Origin: Litoditis marina
Taxonomy: Eukaryota; Nematoda; Chromadorea; Rhabditida; Rhabditidae
Length of the DNA: 64,000 bases
Assembly (NCBI GenBank): GCA_964036275.1
Contig: OZ038434.1
Coordinates: 40,013,279 to 40,077,278, forward strand
Direction: 5' to 3'
Shown here: positions 34,918 to 47,598 of the stretch, piece by piece
Layout: the number at the start of each line of letters is the position of its first letter
How positions within the stretch are numbered: position 1 is the first letter of the stretch
Notes under the pieces: model-generated
What the model was told of the DNA's origin: nothing
Databases searched by the model: none
The model's input: the letters and a program-made list of their open reading frames with translations, nothing else
Program-made: the position numbers and the translations under genes

Positions 34918-37900
34918 CTACGGCAATTCTCTCTTGGCTTCTTTGGCTGTCTGAAATGTCGAGAGTTAGAGAGTGAATCTGCAACCTGCCTTAAGCCGTA
35001 ATCGAAAACTTCTTGGCGCCTTTTCATACCTTTGCGTCTCCTGAAACATAACCCTAGTATTGTAATAACTTAATTCGGGAATTGCATGTATTTTTCATAA
35101 ATTTGATTAATACATTATTTCTCTGCTCATCCCGACGGGATACGAGTATCGCGAAAGGGTGCGCTAAAGCAATAGACGCATGTTGGTATGAAGATGCCGG
35201 AATGTTCTAGCGTACCTACTCTTGTGGCGCAGCCATTTTCCAATCTCATGAGGAGTTCACATTATCTTTCGCATGGGAGGTTCATGAACATCTTCTGAGC
35301 TATTCGTAAACTGTTGTAGCCTTCATCAAATAAATCCTATCAGAAGTTTGTCAGATAATGTCCATGAGTGTCAGGGCATGTTTGGCGCCCCATCTTTTGC
35401 GTTTAGACGTTTGGTTTTTACACCTAATGCACTCATTCTACAAAGTTGAATTTTGCGCAATTTTCTTTGCGTTTTGTTTTTTGCGTTCAGTGATTTTTGA
35501 ATAATTTCATCTTCTTCGATCAATTGTATTCAGATTTCGAAAGGCGGGAATGTCAATTGGGATTGATATGAATGGTTCACTTCCATCAAAATGAAGCTAG
35601 TTAACATCAGTGTTGGCACCTCTGTGAATATCGGTACCATAATGGTTCTATAGATTGATATTCTGTCTCTGTCATCATTCAGATGTATCACTTCTGCATT
35701 TAAACTTTAATGATATCATTCTGTCATTCTGTTCAAGAACGTTCTACGCACTAGACTATTCTGACCGGAGTAGTTCTTTCAGTATTTATAGCCATGGTAC
35801 TATCTATAATTAGTTAAACACTGAACTACAGACATCAAACAAAAACAGATGCTCGAACAGTTCACGGTTAAATCGACAGTTTAACGTCACGTACGCGTCT
35901 GATTACAATTTAACTTGCATGAATTTGCCGCCTGTTGTTCTGATAGAAACGTGTCTACTCCACTAAGACTCAACAAGATACAAATAAATATGCAATAGTA
36001 ACGTTTCAAACACCTGGTTTACAATCCTTTCTAGGCAGGTTTCAAATCAATTTTTATTTGGAGGCACACAAAGACACGTGAAAACATGTTAGCATTCTTA
36101 GCCTAGTTTGTAGATAGGAAAGCGTGTGGTGAAAAGTTCCCAGAATTATTGCTCAATTCGTCTTTGGTAAACACGGAAACATTAGTGGCCCATTCCCTCT
36201 AGTTGCGACGAAACGGCAACCAAATTGGTAATCTTGCTATGTCCTTCAACATAGAGCTTGTGTCAAAGCTGAGAAACTCCCAAACGATCGGCCGGGTTAT
36301 CAGGTTAAACTCGTTCTATTATGTCAAACGCAAAGAAGACGGCTGGTACGATGTACTCAGGCGACGGTTTGCCGGAAGGACAACTCCCCCTTTAACTTAT
36401 TTCTCAGTAACTGTGCTCATTTTTTGAACTAAACTTATTCCATTCAAAACAATATAGAACATACAAATATTTAAAGGTTAACTCTCTGGCTGACCTTGCA
36501 TGATCATCGTCTCAAGTCAAAAAATAGCCTAGAACATTGAAAATATCCATAACCATCAAGTACTTCAAGTTTTTTTTTACATATGGTTTGACATTCGAGT
36601 CAAGTTTGGGTGTCTTCTGTAATATTCGTAACGTTAACGTTCTCCCTCTGGAATAGAAACCATGAAAAGTCTGGAATCGAAAGTAACTCTATATTAAGTG
36701 AGTTTCAGAAAAAATAGAAAGGGGGGGGGGGGTTGTCCGCGCAGAGGAGCAGAGGGAGGATTTGTGCGTAAACCCTCCCATGTCTCGGAACTGTCCCGAA
36801 GAATCACGGTAGAGATGGAGCATGTTTGCATATAATAGTCTATTTTGTCATAACTTATTCAAATCTGCTTCATTTCTACTGTAATTCTTGGTACCGTCCC
36901 GGGACAAGAGACGTCCTGTTTTTGTACCCTGGGACGAGCGACTGCTGAGTAGCTGTGCGTGATTAAGTAAAAACTAGGGCTAGTTTTTGATGGAATTAGT
37001 TCCATCTCTTAAAATTTCAAAGCGTTAGCGTGACACAAACCATCGTATTGGAACTCAGGAAACAAGAACTTTTGGATCGTTTTTATTCAATCACTATCAT
37101 TCACGGTATTTGTATCAGTGGTATGGTTAGGAATCGAGAATGGGCAGGCAAAAAGCATTAGTACAACAGTTGGTCATTGGTCTATTCTACAAAAAATAGC
37201 GGAGAATTCAGAAAAGTGTCTAGTCGAAAGGTCGAAATCAAGAAAAAGCAGCGAAATAGAGTATGACGGGTGTTGATTCCTATATACTTGAATATAGAAT
37301 GTAGTATATAGTGGTGAGTTCTTCAATCAGCAGACCGGTGTGCCCCAACTTTACTACTCTTCCCTTGTCTCCGGTCTGTATCACGAGCACAACTGTTTAG
37401 GTTTAATGTAGGCTGTGAAAAATAGCTGGTGGTGGCATGAGTGTTGAATAATTTCTTGAACATCACTATCCATGTAAATTAACCTTGCAGTTGAATTACG
37501 ATGAGAGTCATGAACTAAACCAATTTCTGCGGTGAAGGTAACGCTCGCTTTAATTCTATGGATAAGTCATAAGTGGCGATTTCTCACACTTACATGGTAA
37601 GCTCTGGAAATGATTTCATATAATATCGAATCAAAACTTGTGAAAAAGACATCATAGGCAATTGCGATAACTTTTAACTTCGAATATGGGCTTTTTTGAC
37701 AAATACTCGTTTATTTCATCATGCTCCGCCGTAAGACATACAATATGAAATGATAAAATTCGATGGTATAGTTTGTTTCATTCCCACTGCGACCCGTTGG
37801 CAGCGTGCCAAGATTTTTGGATGGCTATTCCTCAGACTAGATACAAGTTTTCTGAAGACTTATTTCATTGAATTGTTTATATGGAACTGAACAACTTCTA

Positions 37901-40900
37901 GCATCAATTTGCAGTCTATGGGGAAACTCTAAAGTGGTTAAAAATGGCTTGGAATATTCGTTGGCTCGCCGCCAAGTCTCAGTAGGAATGACCGGGGCTA
38001 TATTTGGGAACCGCGACGCGACCGCCCCGCGTTCACTGAACGCAAAACGCAAAAACTAAAACGCAAAACAAAAACGCGTGAACGCAAAAGATGAGGCGCG
38101 CAACATGCCGGGACACATGAGGTGATCTCATGCTATTAGCGAGAGAACTGTTACCGCGCCCGAGTAGTACAGAAGGTCTAGCCTTTCTCTGAGTCACGTC
38201 TATAAGGTACTACAATTTTTGTAGTTTGATCTGCAAACACGGCGGATACATTCAATTGTGAATTGGATGTAAGGATTCGAACTACAAAACTGACGAAAAT
38301 ATACGTTTTAAGCTCTGGCGGCGTAGCGATCCCCACAAAAGTTCATGAGATCATCTCATGAGCTATTAGCACGAGTTTCTTATGAGATTCTATTGATTGC
38401 TATGCTACAACACTAAGAGTTCACGAGTAGCTCATGAGGTGTCTCATGAGAAACTCATGTGAACTTCTCCCAATGAGGTTGGACGGTTTGCTACGCCGCC
38501 TGGCGGCGTACGAATCCCTCCAACCTCATGAGAATTTATAGCACAGAAATCAATACAATCTTATCAGAAGCTCGTGATATATTGCTCGTGAGGTACCTCA
38601 TGAGTTTTTGAAAAAATGCCACCGCGTCTGATGAAATTGATCGGTTTCCACCCTCCAAAAACGGTGGACAAGATAGTTTAGAGGACCCACCTTCCTTAAC
38701 GAACTGTTTGTATTCATCTTCAAACTCGACACGCTGTAAAGAGAAGTTTTAAATCAATGTTATAATGATAATGTTTATTTCTTCAAATCGATAAACAATC
38801 AAAATAAGTTTCATGATATTAGGAATAAACTGAGTCCCCAAAGGGATGGAAGCATAACTCTTCCATCTACAAGTCAGGGGGAGCTTTTTAGGATCTCAGT
38901 TGACTTCTCGCATCTATTGAAGTGCACATGGAACATTTTGAAATAAGAGATTAATGAAAACATACACTATACATGTTAGGGCTTATGTTAATTTACTATT
39001 TATATAATGAAAGCTTAACTTAAAATAGGTGAGAATCATAGATACTATTATTTAATAAAGTTACTTTATATTTCAAAACAAGTGCAGTTCGTGTCGGCTC
39101 CGAGAGCAATTTCAATAACATCTAAATAAGATTTAAACTGTTCAACACCTTTCAGTTTTCCTATATCTTTGCTAAACTCGTCATTTTAAGGAAAGCGATT
39201 GCATAAATGGCGTAGAGTTAGTTCATCAATCATTCTAGTGATTGAAGTGAGCAGGAATGATATGGTTTTTCGTATGAAATACTACAGTGAAGAAACTGTG
39301 GGGTTGGCCTTTCTAAAACAGGCCTTTACGGTGCATGTTATCCTGACTCACTGTTTCTGTGGTCCCGTGGTTTTTCGGTCATGAATCGTAATTCTGACGC
39401 GTGTCACGTTCACACTACAACTCAACATATAAGTCGCGTCCAACTAAAAAGTTTCGAAAACTTGCTTGTTTTTCAGATTCTTGTCAATAAAAAACAGGTT
39501 GACAATAATTAGTTTATTCGGTCAAAAAGTACCACACGAACACACCTCAACATACAATGCCTGGTTTGACAATGGTCAAACAGGGATCTTCTACTGACAA
39601 TGGTCAACAACCGACGACAGTGGTCAATGCTCAAAATCAGAAAATGTCTCTATATACAAAATGACCATGGTCAGCCACAGGGTGACCATGGTCAAGCGCC
39701 AAGAGCCAATGACCACGGTCAACGTTGGTCAATAAGCGATGAACAGGAAGAAAACGAATCACACATTGTGACAAAACCACTGGGTAGGTACAGATATTAA
39801 ATTACACATCTATTAGCAAGATACGTGAAGAAAAAAGAGGTGAACAGAAAGCGAACAATCATAAGAAAAGAACAATCATGACAAATCAATACGAAAAGAA
39901 CATTGAACCTGTCGAAATATAAGTGTACAAAATCCAAGGTGTTGGAAGCATCACTTCTCCATTCACTCACTAAATAGTCTTCTCTCTTGAGCAGCAAAGC
40001 AATTTGAGCCTGAAATGGGGGAAAATTACAGTAGGAAGAGCCAAGTGTTAACTCATTAGATGAATGTCGAGTTTCTCGTGAAAAAAAGAACAATTCGTTC
40101 GAGGAATCCAAGATACTGAGATGAATAAAGATATATATTCAAAGCGTATGAGCAAAATGTCGAAGAGGGGGTCGGTTTTGGTGCAGAGAGGGTTGAAAAT
40201 TGTTTTTTTAGCAAGCAGAACGGAAGTTTGCTCAATTTTTTCGTTTATTTGTTGAAAGTTGACTTTTCATTTTCCAAAAAGGTGGGCGGTCGTATTGGAC
40301 TCTACGTCAATCCATTTTCAACCCACAGTTGTTGAGTGCTTTTTCAGATGATGCCAGCTGCTCAATAAACTACACATCTTTATAACTTATTTCGCAAACA
40401 GCGTCAAACTCAAGGTCAGGGATGACCAGAGACTGCGTGCAACTTTTTAAAGTTTTGCTTTTCAAAGAAGTGATTGACCAGTAGGCCAGAAACACCGGAA
40501 CTATAACTGAATTTGGCTTTTTCAATCGATTAAACTACAGTTAAGCAACGTAACAACGTATATTTTGGTTAGTTTCTGGTAAAACAAACAAACGTGACCT
40601 ATGGCCAGTCAACTCTGTGACAATATGGCTTTAAGTTGATGATTTGATTATCAATACAAATCGCAGCTCTAACCTGAGGGTTGTAGAATCACTCCAGAAC
40701 AAGTGAACAGTCCGAATGCGGGAAGCAACGTTGGGGTGATTCATTTCACGGTAGAGCCGGCTTAGGAAGAACCATAGCTGCAAAGGAAAATTTCGATTAC
40801 ATTCATGAGAGATAATTCAATTACTGACTGAAGCAAACACCATCGAAAAATCTATAAAATATGTGAAAAATGTCACTCCTTCACATAACTGATTGAACTT

Positions 40901-43900
40901 AATTTGCAGAATTATGAATTATAAAACAAATGAAGAGCATTATAAGTATATAGATGTGTTAACTTTATATTGCTTTTGTATAATCAAATTTCAGACTTCG
41001 GTGTTCTCGATTAGGTTTTAGCAAAGAACGAAAACGCGTGTAAATAGCGCAATGAGCAGCAAAAATCGGTCGTATCACAGAAAATTGCGTTGATATTTGA
41101 TTTACCAACACTTAAATTGAGCAGACAACTACTTTGATAGCTTAAACTTCTGTAGGCGAGAACACTAGGCGACATTGATATCCAACACAAATGTAATCAT
41201 TGTCCTAGATTGAACTAATCAAAAATCAAGAGAGTACGCTGTGATAATATGAAAAACATAAATTCTCACTTCTTATGGAAAAAAACACGTTAGTAAAACA
41301 ACATTATAATAATATAAACAGCAAAACAAATTTAAAAACGACCGGTTTTTTAAAAATCTTTTCGGGTTACGGTATTTTTTCTTGTAGAGCTCACTGACAG
41401 CAGCTTTTTCGTGCAACGTCAGTTTTTCTATGATCGCGCAAAAATTATTTTCTTTTGTTTTCTTTTTTAATTTATTCATGTTATTCCGATATCATTGTCT
41501 TCTTCATCTTATAATTTTTGTTTTCGAGCACATTAGGAACATTTCAGGTGGTGAATTCGTTGTGGTACCCTATGTCTCATCCGGCGGTGGCCTGTTCGAG
41601 TAAAAGGACAGAGAAACGACACGAACGGTGAGAGTTATAATACATTTATGTTTTATTCTGATTTCTGTGAATAAGTCCCCCAGTGACGAAATGTAAATGT
41701 TAGGCGGTTCGTTGACAAATCGCACGTAACGCATTACTTCATCGGATTGAAAAGATACGAATGGACGCATTCTTACTTTATTTTTTTCGAAGGTGACTCA
41801 TGCATACATCACAATTTTTGCTTCACTTCACCATAATGGTTAACAGCGTGCTAATGAAATATTGAGGATATTTCTACAAATTCAGTGTTTTTCAAGATTC
41901 TATAGTTCTCATTACGGTTCTACACATTTATTACATTACGTAATAGATGGAACCATTGTTTTCACTGAAAAATACTCATCAAAAATTTCTCTGGTGCGCC
42001 TCTAAGTTCACTTGGAAAATTTGAGAATTAGTTATTTATGAACCTCAGAACCAACTCTGGTAGTTGGGTTTACGCCAAAAACTATTTTAGTTTCAAAATG
42101 CAAACACGCCTGAGAGCTTCAAGAGAAAGAGCTCTCACGTCGTATGGCTACTTACTTACTAGTTACCTACTCACATTCTTTCATATAATCGTTTTCAGTG
42201 CCGAGTGCTGGTCGTCTAGACCGTCAGTAAGAACGAAAAAGCTGCCTGTCGTTTTTCGCAGCTATTTGGGCCGATGAAGATGAGAAGAAAACTTAACAAT
42301 TGATATTTTCTTCTGAAAGTGTGTTCAATGACTCTCTAGTGGATAATTCATACTTGTTATACTTGTTTTTATGCATTTGTATGCCACTAACATGTACACA
42401 TTACTTTTTCCAGTTTTAAAGGCAACTCGTAGAATAGATGTAATGATTGAGGTGTTCTTTGAGCTTTTTAGAGTTTTTTTGAACCATTTTCGTTTAACTG
42501 CTTCTAAAGAGCGAAGCACTCCAAAATACTTTAAAATTCTCCATTTTCCATTCCATGTTCTGTCGTGTAACATTTAAGTGTGTACTTCCATTATGGTCAT
42601 CTTAGGTACCTGTTGTTGACCATGGTCAGATTTATTTTGACCATTGTCATTATTGGTTATGTGTTGCTGACCATGGTCATTTCTGTTTTGTAAATACTCT
42701 GATGCGGCAAACAACGACAATGGTCAATGTTGAAATGCCCTTGGTCATTAGTTTTTGTTTTCTCGCTTGACCATAAACCAATAAACGTGTCAATCAGAAC
42801 CCTTTTTCAGTTGTTGTGCTACCCCCTTCAGAAATGACAAGAATCTGAAAAACAAGCAAGTTTTCGAAACTTTTTAGTTGGACGCGACTTATATGATCAG
42901 GCTCGTTTGAAATAGAAAAAAGTGACTGACCGGACCCCCATCATCACTGGTTTCAAGTGCTCGATTTGCGCTGGTGCGACGTCTACTCGGAGAAACCAAC
43001 TGATTCTTCGCGGATTCACATCTGAACAATCAATAACAGGAAATAGAAATATGGATAAATAAAACACGGAAATACTCTTTGACCGATGTATGAACGAAAT
43101 CAATTTTTTTTCCGCCAATGCTTTGATGAGAGCAACTCTCCTTATAATTATATAAAATTCGCGCCCCTTGTGTTTGTAGTTTGATCTCGTTGCGTTTCAG
43201 AAAAACGACATGTGTCGAGCTCAAACTACAACTTGAATTGGGTCATTCCACAATTTAAGTACAGGATCAAACTAAGTGTACTGCACATAATCACACCGAC
43301 TGCACAGACTACAATACAATACAGACATCGGTATGACGATGACCTCGGTTAATGAATCTGGTATAGTTTGATCTCGTTACTGTTCGCTCGGTAATATAAA
43401 ACTACAACTAGTAACGCGATCAAACTTCAACACAGCGATATATCATAACATACACCGTATCGGCTTTACATGTTATCTTCATGGGTTTCTAGTTTGACCT
43501 CGCATTCATAAATTTGGTCATGAGATCAAACCACACCTACTCCAAGAGATCATACTACACTACCTGTTGTTCATGGGTATGACGATGACCTCGGTGCACG
43601 AATCTGGTGACGTCATCGGGGCCGGTCGAGAAGAGGCGGAACAACGACGGACACGCTTTTCCCGCAGAGAATCCACGATCGAGAATCTGGAATAAATAGT
43701 AGGGATTATAATGAAAAAAACTAGAAATGTATTGTTATTATTATTGTTGTTATTATAACATTGGAGACAAATACAGTTACCCTCCCCCTCCCCTCCCTCG
43801 GTAAATTACTACGGTTTCGCCCCTCTGATCCCGCAGAGAAGAAAATATTGTTTTTTTTTCGAGAATAAACTAGTAGTATAGAATATTTTTAACATGTCAA

Positions 43901-44372
43901 TCGCTAATGTGCCCTATCAAACTCTGTAATGACTTTTCTCCCAACAAAGACCTGAGGGGGGAAACGACACGCTCTGTGTAGTTGGTATATTTCTATAGTG
44001 AGTGCCAAATTTATAAGTTGCTGTCTCTTGCCGGAATCGAACCTACGAGCAAAAGATTCATAGCAGAGCGCTAAACACTGCGCTATTAGAGCACATAATT
44101 AGCAAGCTTTGGAATCGAAGACATGTGTGCGTACCCAGCGGAAAGTGAGATATACAGTACCCTCTCGCCTTTCCGTTGGCGACGACTATATGCCATTTTC
44201 GCATCATATGTTAGAAAATAAGCAATTTCGCCGGTTATCGTGTGGACATTTGAGCAGCGTCTCACACTCAGTTGTGGCTGAATCACTGAATCTTGTCTCA
44301 CCTGGGATGTGTCGCTACACTGTCCGGTTCTGTTCTCTCCTCCGTTTTTCCAGATGATTTTTTGTTCGGCAT
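34918..44372 (-). CDS. Unrecognised small basic protein, six exons over 9.4 kb
   Basis: Exons 44372-44302, 43686-43564, 43021-42931, 38733-38691, 35040-35030 and 34950-34918 join with matching phases (2, 2, 0, 1, 0) into 123 residues. The ATG follows an AAGTTCAG acceptor directly. The protein is hydrophilic: a Lys/Glu-rich start (MPNKKSSGKTEE), an Arg-rich block (LREKRVRRCSASSRPAP), Ser-Pro/Thr-Ser-Pro sites, a second basic patch (SPSRRRTSANR), an acidic stretch with EFEDEYKQFVKE, and a Lys/Ala tail ending KRELP. It looks nuclear or regulatory, but no family is recognised. Exon 5 is an 11-nt microexon. Intron 3 holds a 3.5-kb TIR element and intron 4 an inverted-repeat pair. The TIR element contains two exon-like segments (40777-40674, 40009-39971) that could be extra or alternative exons. 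Confidence 0.55.
35363..38118. mobile_element. Diverged inverted-repeat pair, 2.75 kb apart
   Basis: The left end (about 35363-35500) and right end (about 37985-38118) are inverted relatives. Both contain GGCATGTT, GGCGC, CATCTTTTGCGTT and a TTTTGCGTTCAGTGA block. They could be the termini of one old transposon in intron 4 of the small basic-protein gene, or two independent copies of a 130-bp element. The interior has a 74-codon + frame (36203-36427, basic, KLRNSQTIGRVIRLNSFYY) without a known domain, and an exon-like - strand segment near 37386-37283. Confidence 0.5.
38212..38290. mobile_element. TTGTAGTTTGATC hairpin element
   Basis: TTTGTAGTTTGATCTGC at the left faces TTCGAACTACAAAAC at the right, about 75 bp overall. 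Confidence 0.65.
38330..38620. repeat. CTCATGAG-rich repeat with inverted halves
   Basis: The palindrome CTCATGAG or close variants recurs at least six times, interspersed with CAATAGAATCT and GCTATGCTACAAC blocks. The two halves are partly inverted around TACGCCGCCTGGCGGCGTA (near 38490-38512). Related pieces lie at 13430-13570, 31325-31365 and 35240-35330. Confidence 0.7.
39427..42894. mobile_element. 3.47-kb DNA transposon with perfect 60-bp TIRs
   Basis: 39427-39486 and 42835-42894 are exact inverted copies, starting ATATAAGTCGCGTCCAAC. The outer TATA allows a TA target duplication (Tc1/mariner-like behaviour, inference). Subterminal regions (39570-39735 and 42595-42780) both carry many TGACCATGGTCA-type palindromes and ACAATGGTCA half-sites. 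No long transposase frame exists; the longest internal frames are about 60-100 codons on the - strand. It is therefore probably non-autonomous or carries a heavily intron-split gene. It sits in intron 3 of the small basic-protein gene. Confidence 0.85.
43165..43226. mobile_element. TTGTAGTTTGATC hairpin element
   Basis: TTGTGTTTGTAGTTTGATCT at the left and GAGCTCAAACTACAACTTG at the right, in intron 2 of the small basic-protein gene. Further members lie at about 43368-43435 and 43485-43562 in the same intron. Confidence 0.85.
43326..43366 (-). repeat. Intronic copy of the end of exon 2 (small basic-protein gene)
   Basis: GGTATGACGATGACCTCGGT followed by an AATGAATCTGGT segment matches the exon 2 sequence at 43573-43612 (there GCACGAATCTGGTGACG). 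It lies about 245 bp into intron 2, with two hairpin elements between copy and original. Confidence 0.75.
43985..44165 (-). repeat. tRNA-derived repeat, copy 1
   Basis: The - strand contains TAGCGCAGTGTTTAGCGC (A-box-like) and GGTTCGATTCCGGCAAGAGA (B-box) at tRNA spacing, with a tail containing GCCAACGGAAAGGCG. The near-identical copy is at 44955-45145. Stems are imperfect. Two copies with the same non-tRNA tail point to a SINE-like dispersed element rather than a tRNA gene. This copy is in intron 1 of the small basic-protein gene. Confidence 0.65.
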
Positions 44373-44570
44373 CTGAACTTTCAAACTTTGTAAGAAAAAC
44401 AAGATAAAATATTGCAAACAATCATGACATTAGTTAATTACGAAAAGTGTATGAACAAATAAAAAACTTAATATGTTCCCAACTAACATTTCTTTCTGCG
44501 ATGCAAATGTTCTCGCCTTATAAATACGCTCTTTCCGGAGAAAGCTCATAAAGTACACGATCTCAATCCC

Positions 44571-44640
44571 TCTGTGTTTGTAGTTTGATCCCGTTTCTTT
44601 TTGGTGAAAAATTGCGTGTTATGAGATCAAACTACAGTTA
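44571..44640. mobile_element. TTGTAGTTTGATC hairpin element
   Basis: CTGTGTTTGTAGTTTGATCC faces GAGATCAAACTACAGTTAG, total about 70 bp, upstream of the small basic-protein gene. Confidence 0.85.
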
Positions 44641-44704
44641 GTTGGTGACCATCTTTAGTATGAGACTCTCAAACTGTACCTTTTGACGATGTTTGATGTG
44701 TGCA

Positions 44705-44908
44705 TTACTTCTCGAATGACAGAATGTGCAATTCGTGAGAAATAGAAACAGAAACTAGAATAAACTGCATGGAATAGCAGACCGCCAGTAGGAATGACAT
44801 TGGAAGTGAAATCACCACCAGACCAAGCGAAACTAAAATGAAGCCGGATCGGAAAACGTTCCGGTTTGACGTGAATTTTCTCGTTAACCATGCTTTTATC
44901 GTGATTCC
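44705..44908 (-). CDS. Candidate terminal exon of a membrane protein
   Basis: Behind a GTTCAACAG acceptor a 68-codon frame runs to TAA. A basic stretch (KAWLTRKFTSNRNVFR) is followed by about 40 hydrophobic residues (SGFILVSLGLVVISLPMSFL and onward) that could form one or two membrane spans. There is no in-frame ATG before the hydrophobic part, so an upstream exon would be needed, and none was identified. A longer ORF in another frame overlaps it. Confidence 0.25.
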   Translation of the reverse strand, partial: GITIKAWLTRKFTSNRNVFRSGFILVSLGLVVISLPMSFLLAVCYSMQFILVSVSISHELHILSFEK

Positions 44909-44954
44909 CTGTTGAACAAGTGGAGCACATCAGAAACGTCTGAATCGGTAGGGA

Positions 44955-45145
44955 CTCCCTATAGTGAGTGCCGAATTTATAGATTTCTGTCTCTTGACGG
45001 AATCGAACCTGCGAGCAAAAGTTTCGAAGCAGGGCGCAAACCACTGCGGTATTAGAGCACATAGCCGAAAAGCTTTGGAATCGAAGACATGTGTGCGTTC
45101 ACAGCGGAAAGTGAGATATACAGTACCCTCCCGCCTTTCCGTTGA
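44955..45145 (-). repeat. tRNA-derived repeat, copy 2
   Basis: Same layout as 43985-44165: tRNA-like A and B boxes on the - strand followed by the same TGTGTGCG...AGCGGAAAGTGAGATATAC tail, about 970 bp away in the same orientation. Confidence 0.65.
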
Positions 45146-45589
45146 CGACTATATATATTTCTCGTAATTTCCACTGATCCAACATCCTGTTTCTTCCTAC
45201 CGAATCAAACTTTCACAAGTGGAACTGGAACTTCTCGAATAGTACTGAGTTGAACTTTCAAAGTCAACTCAGAAGATTCTCCCTTCTTTGAGTGTACTTT
45301 ATGTTTTTTCTGGAGTTCGGGAAAAAATCAACCTGGCGGCCATCCAAACTTGAACAAATTTCCGACTTCCGGACAAATTTTTGTCGCGAGGCAGGGTTTT
45401 CTCGGGCTTCGGGTCCAACCTTCAACTAACCTGATTTTTTGTGACCTAATAGTTTTGTTAACCACTTCTCAGAGTATGAAACATTTTAAACCTGTGTACT
45501 GAACGGAAACCGGTTACCACTACAGCCTACTGGAACTCCTCTCTTTGGTTAGTTGCACTGGTAACCGATTCATATTATACTGTTAGTCA

Positions 45590-45690
45590 ATTGCACAGTC
45601 ACGTGAAACATGTTAAACACAGCGATACTAAGAAACGTGCAATGAGAAAGTGCATGATTCCTCATAAGAATGCTAACTATACGTGACTAT
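45590..45690. repeat. Dispersed repeat TTGCACAGTCACGTGAAAC, copy 1
   Basis: About 100 bp starting AATTGCACAGTCACGTGAAA, then CATGTTAAACACAGC, a GTGCAATGA block and CTAACTATACGTGACTA. Other copies: 49498-49575, 51288-51385 and, inverted, 58408-58510. The ends (CAGTCACGTGA / TACGTGACT) are weakly inverted, suggesting a MITE. Confidence 0.7.
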
Positions 45691-46045
45691 TCATTTGAAT
45701 TCTAATATAAGTGTAGGCTGTTCCGTAGCCGTAAAAAGGGCTAAAAAGGGTGAAAATCATTCCAGTAAACATAATAAGGTTAACTAAAACAAAGTTTACT
45801 CAGAACATAGTTATTTATCACAGAGATGAATAAAACCTAAGAGTAATATGAATTAGAAAAAATTATTTACCTTAGTAAGGGATTATATTTCCCTTTTTGG
45901 CTTCTGCACCTCTAGTAGGTTAATTTCAGCCAGACATCGCCATGCACCTTTCAATTTCTCGTTCACGTTTTTTCCAAACGTTTCCAGGTTTTCCGCCTGT
46001 CTGGTCCGGTTTCATTTCTTCTTTTCATTTTCGTTTTCTCCAGAA

Positions 46046-47552
46046 ATGGAGGCGGCGGATACTTTTTATGATGGATTTACTTTACTACAACCACTGGCGG
46101 ATATACTCGGATTTGAACTCGATAAGGTAGTTTTAAATGACAACCAATGTATTTTAGGGTTAAATTATTGTTTTTTTTTGTGAAAGAACAGTGAATAAAT
46201 TATTAATGACTATGATGGTTTCAAACTTTGTTATCAGTAAACAAAGTTTATTAATTTATATAGAATACGTATGGGATCGTCATAACCATGATGGAAGTAT
46301 ATAGAAGGCCAATTCGGCGTATGTTACTCCATCTTGTTGAGTTTGTAGTTTGAACCCGTTCCTTATCGTTCTCAACCCGTAAATTGCTGCGTGATCAAAC
46401 TACACGAACCTTATATCGATTTAGGTGAGCTTCGTGCTGAGTCTGTTTTCCTAATACTAATATTGATAATAATAATTATATTAATAATTATATTAATAAT
46501 AATAATATAATTAATCTTCGATTTGTTCAGGTGAACTTCGTGCTGTGTCTGTTCTCCTCTCTCCCCATTGCCTATGTGTACAGGGAACATTTCGCAGCTG
46601 GAAAAGTATCTAGACAGGTCGGAGAGTTTATCAAACTTATAAAACTTATTTTTGTAATGTTTTTGAAACTTCACGTTAGTAGGTTGGTAACTAACATTAT
46701 CTTTTAGTCAACACTCCAATATGTTGTTTAGTGTACTTACAAATTTATACACATTCACCGTAAACAATCTAACCTTGTAGTCGGGATTTCATCATTAAGT
46801 AGTAAACCTTACGACAAACTCTTTTGCTAATACTAAAACTAATAAGGATAAGAATAATATTAATAACAATGATAATAGCAATAATAAAAATAATTAGTCT
46901 TCGATATTAGGATGTAGATAAACAGAGGTTACGGCAACACGACATCAAGATTTATGTATTTCAATAATGCGTAATAGTCTCAGATGAGTACTTTAAATGA
47001 AGGACTGCATTTTTTTATAAATTTTTTTCATTGAAAACAAAACGAGACCTTTATTTTGTGTTCAAGACGTTTCTATTCCAATTTGTGAAATATTTTTCAG
47101 ACCAGGACCTTATTTCCTCTACTAGTTGGATTGCTAATGAGTTATTTTTGTTTTGGAAGGTAATTCTCATCTATTATCAAATTTCCGAGCTCGTTTGAAT
47201 GAACAGTATTTAAAACGGGTGCAACTTAAATTTGGCATGTTTACAACTGAAACTTGCTAACTAAAACAAAATAAGCTCGACTTGATTACAACTAAAACAT
47301 GCTATGGAAATTGGCGTTTGTTATGACTTAATGCAAATTTTTCGTATTTTCAATAAGCCCGTAATGTTCTAGATTCCAAAAATCACCCTATTTGAATGTA
47401 TTTTCATATAATTTTATTTCACTAATAAAACTCTTTGAGTTCAGGGGAGTGAATCATCTGCTCACAATTTCACTCGTCAGTTATGGCATAATGCACCTGG
47501 CACCCTCCACCTACGTTCACCTGTGAGTCTAGCTTTTCTCTATTTTCCTCTC

Positions 47553-47598
<46 letters not shown>

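Noticed and set aside
37283..37386. Exon-like - strand segment (QTGDKGRVVKLGHTGLL) in phase with exon 4 of the small basic-protein gene
   Set aside because: It lies inside the inverted-repeat pair 35363-38118, and the alternative join through 35040-35030 to 34950-34918 gives a complete phase-consistent ending.
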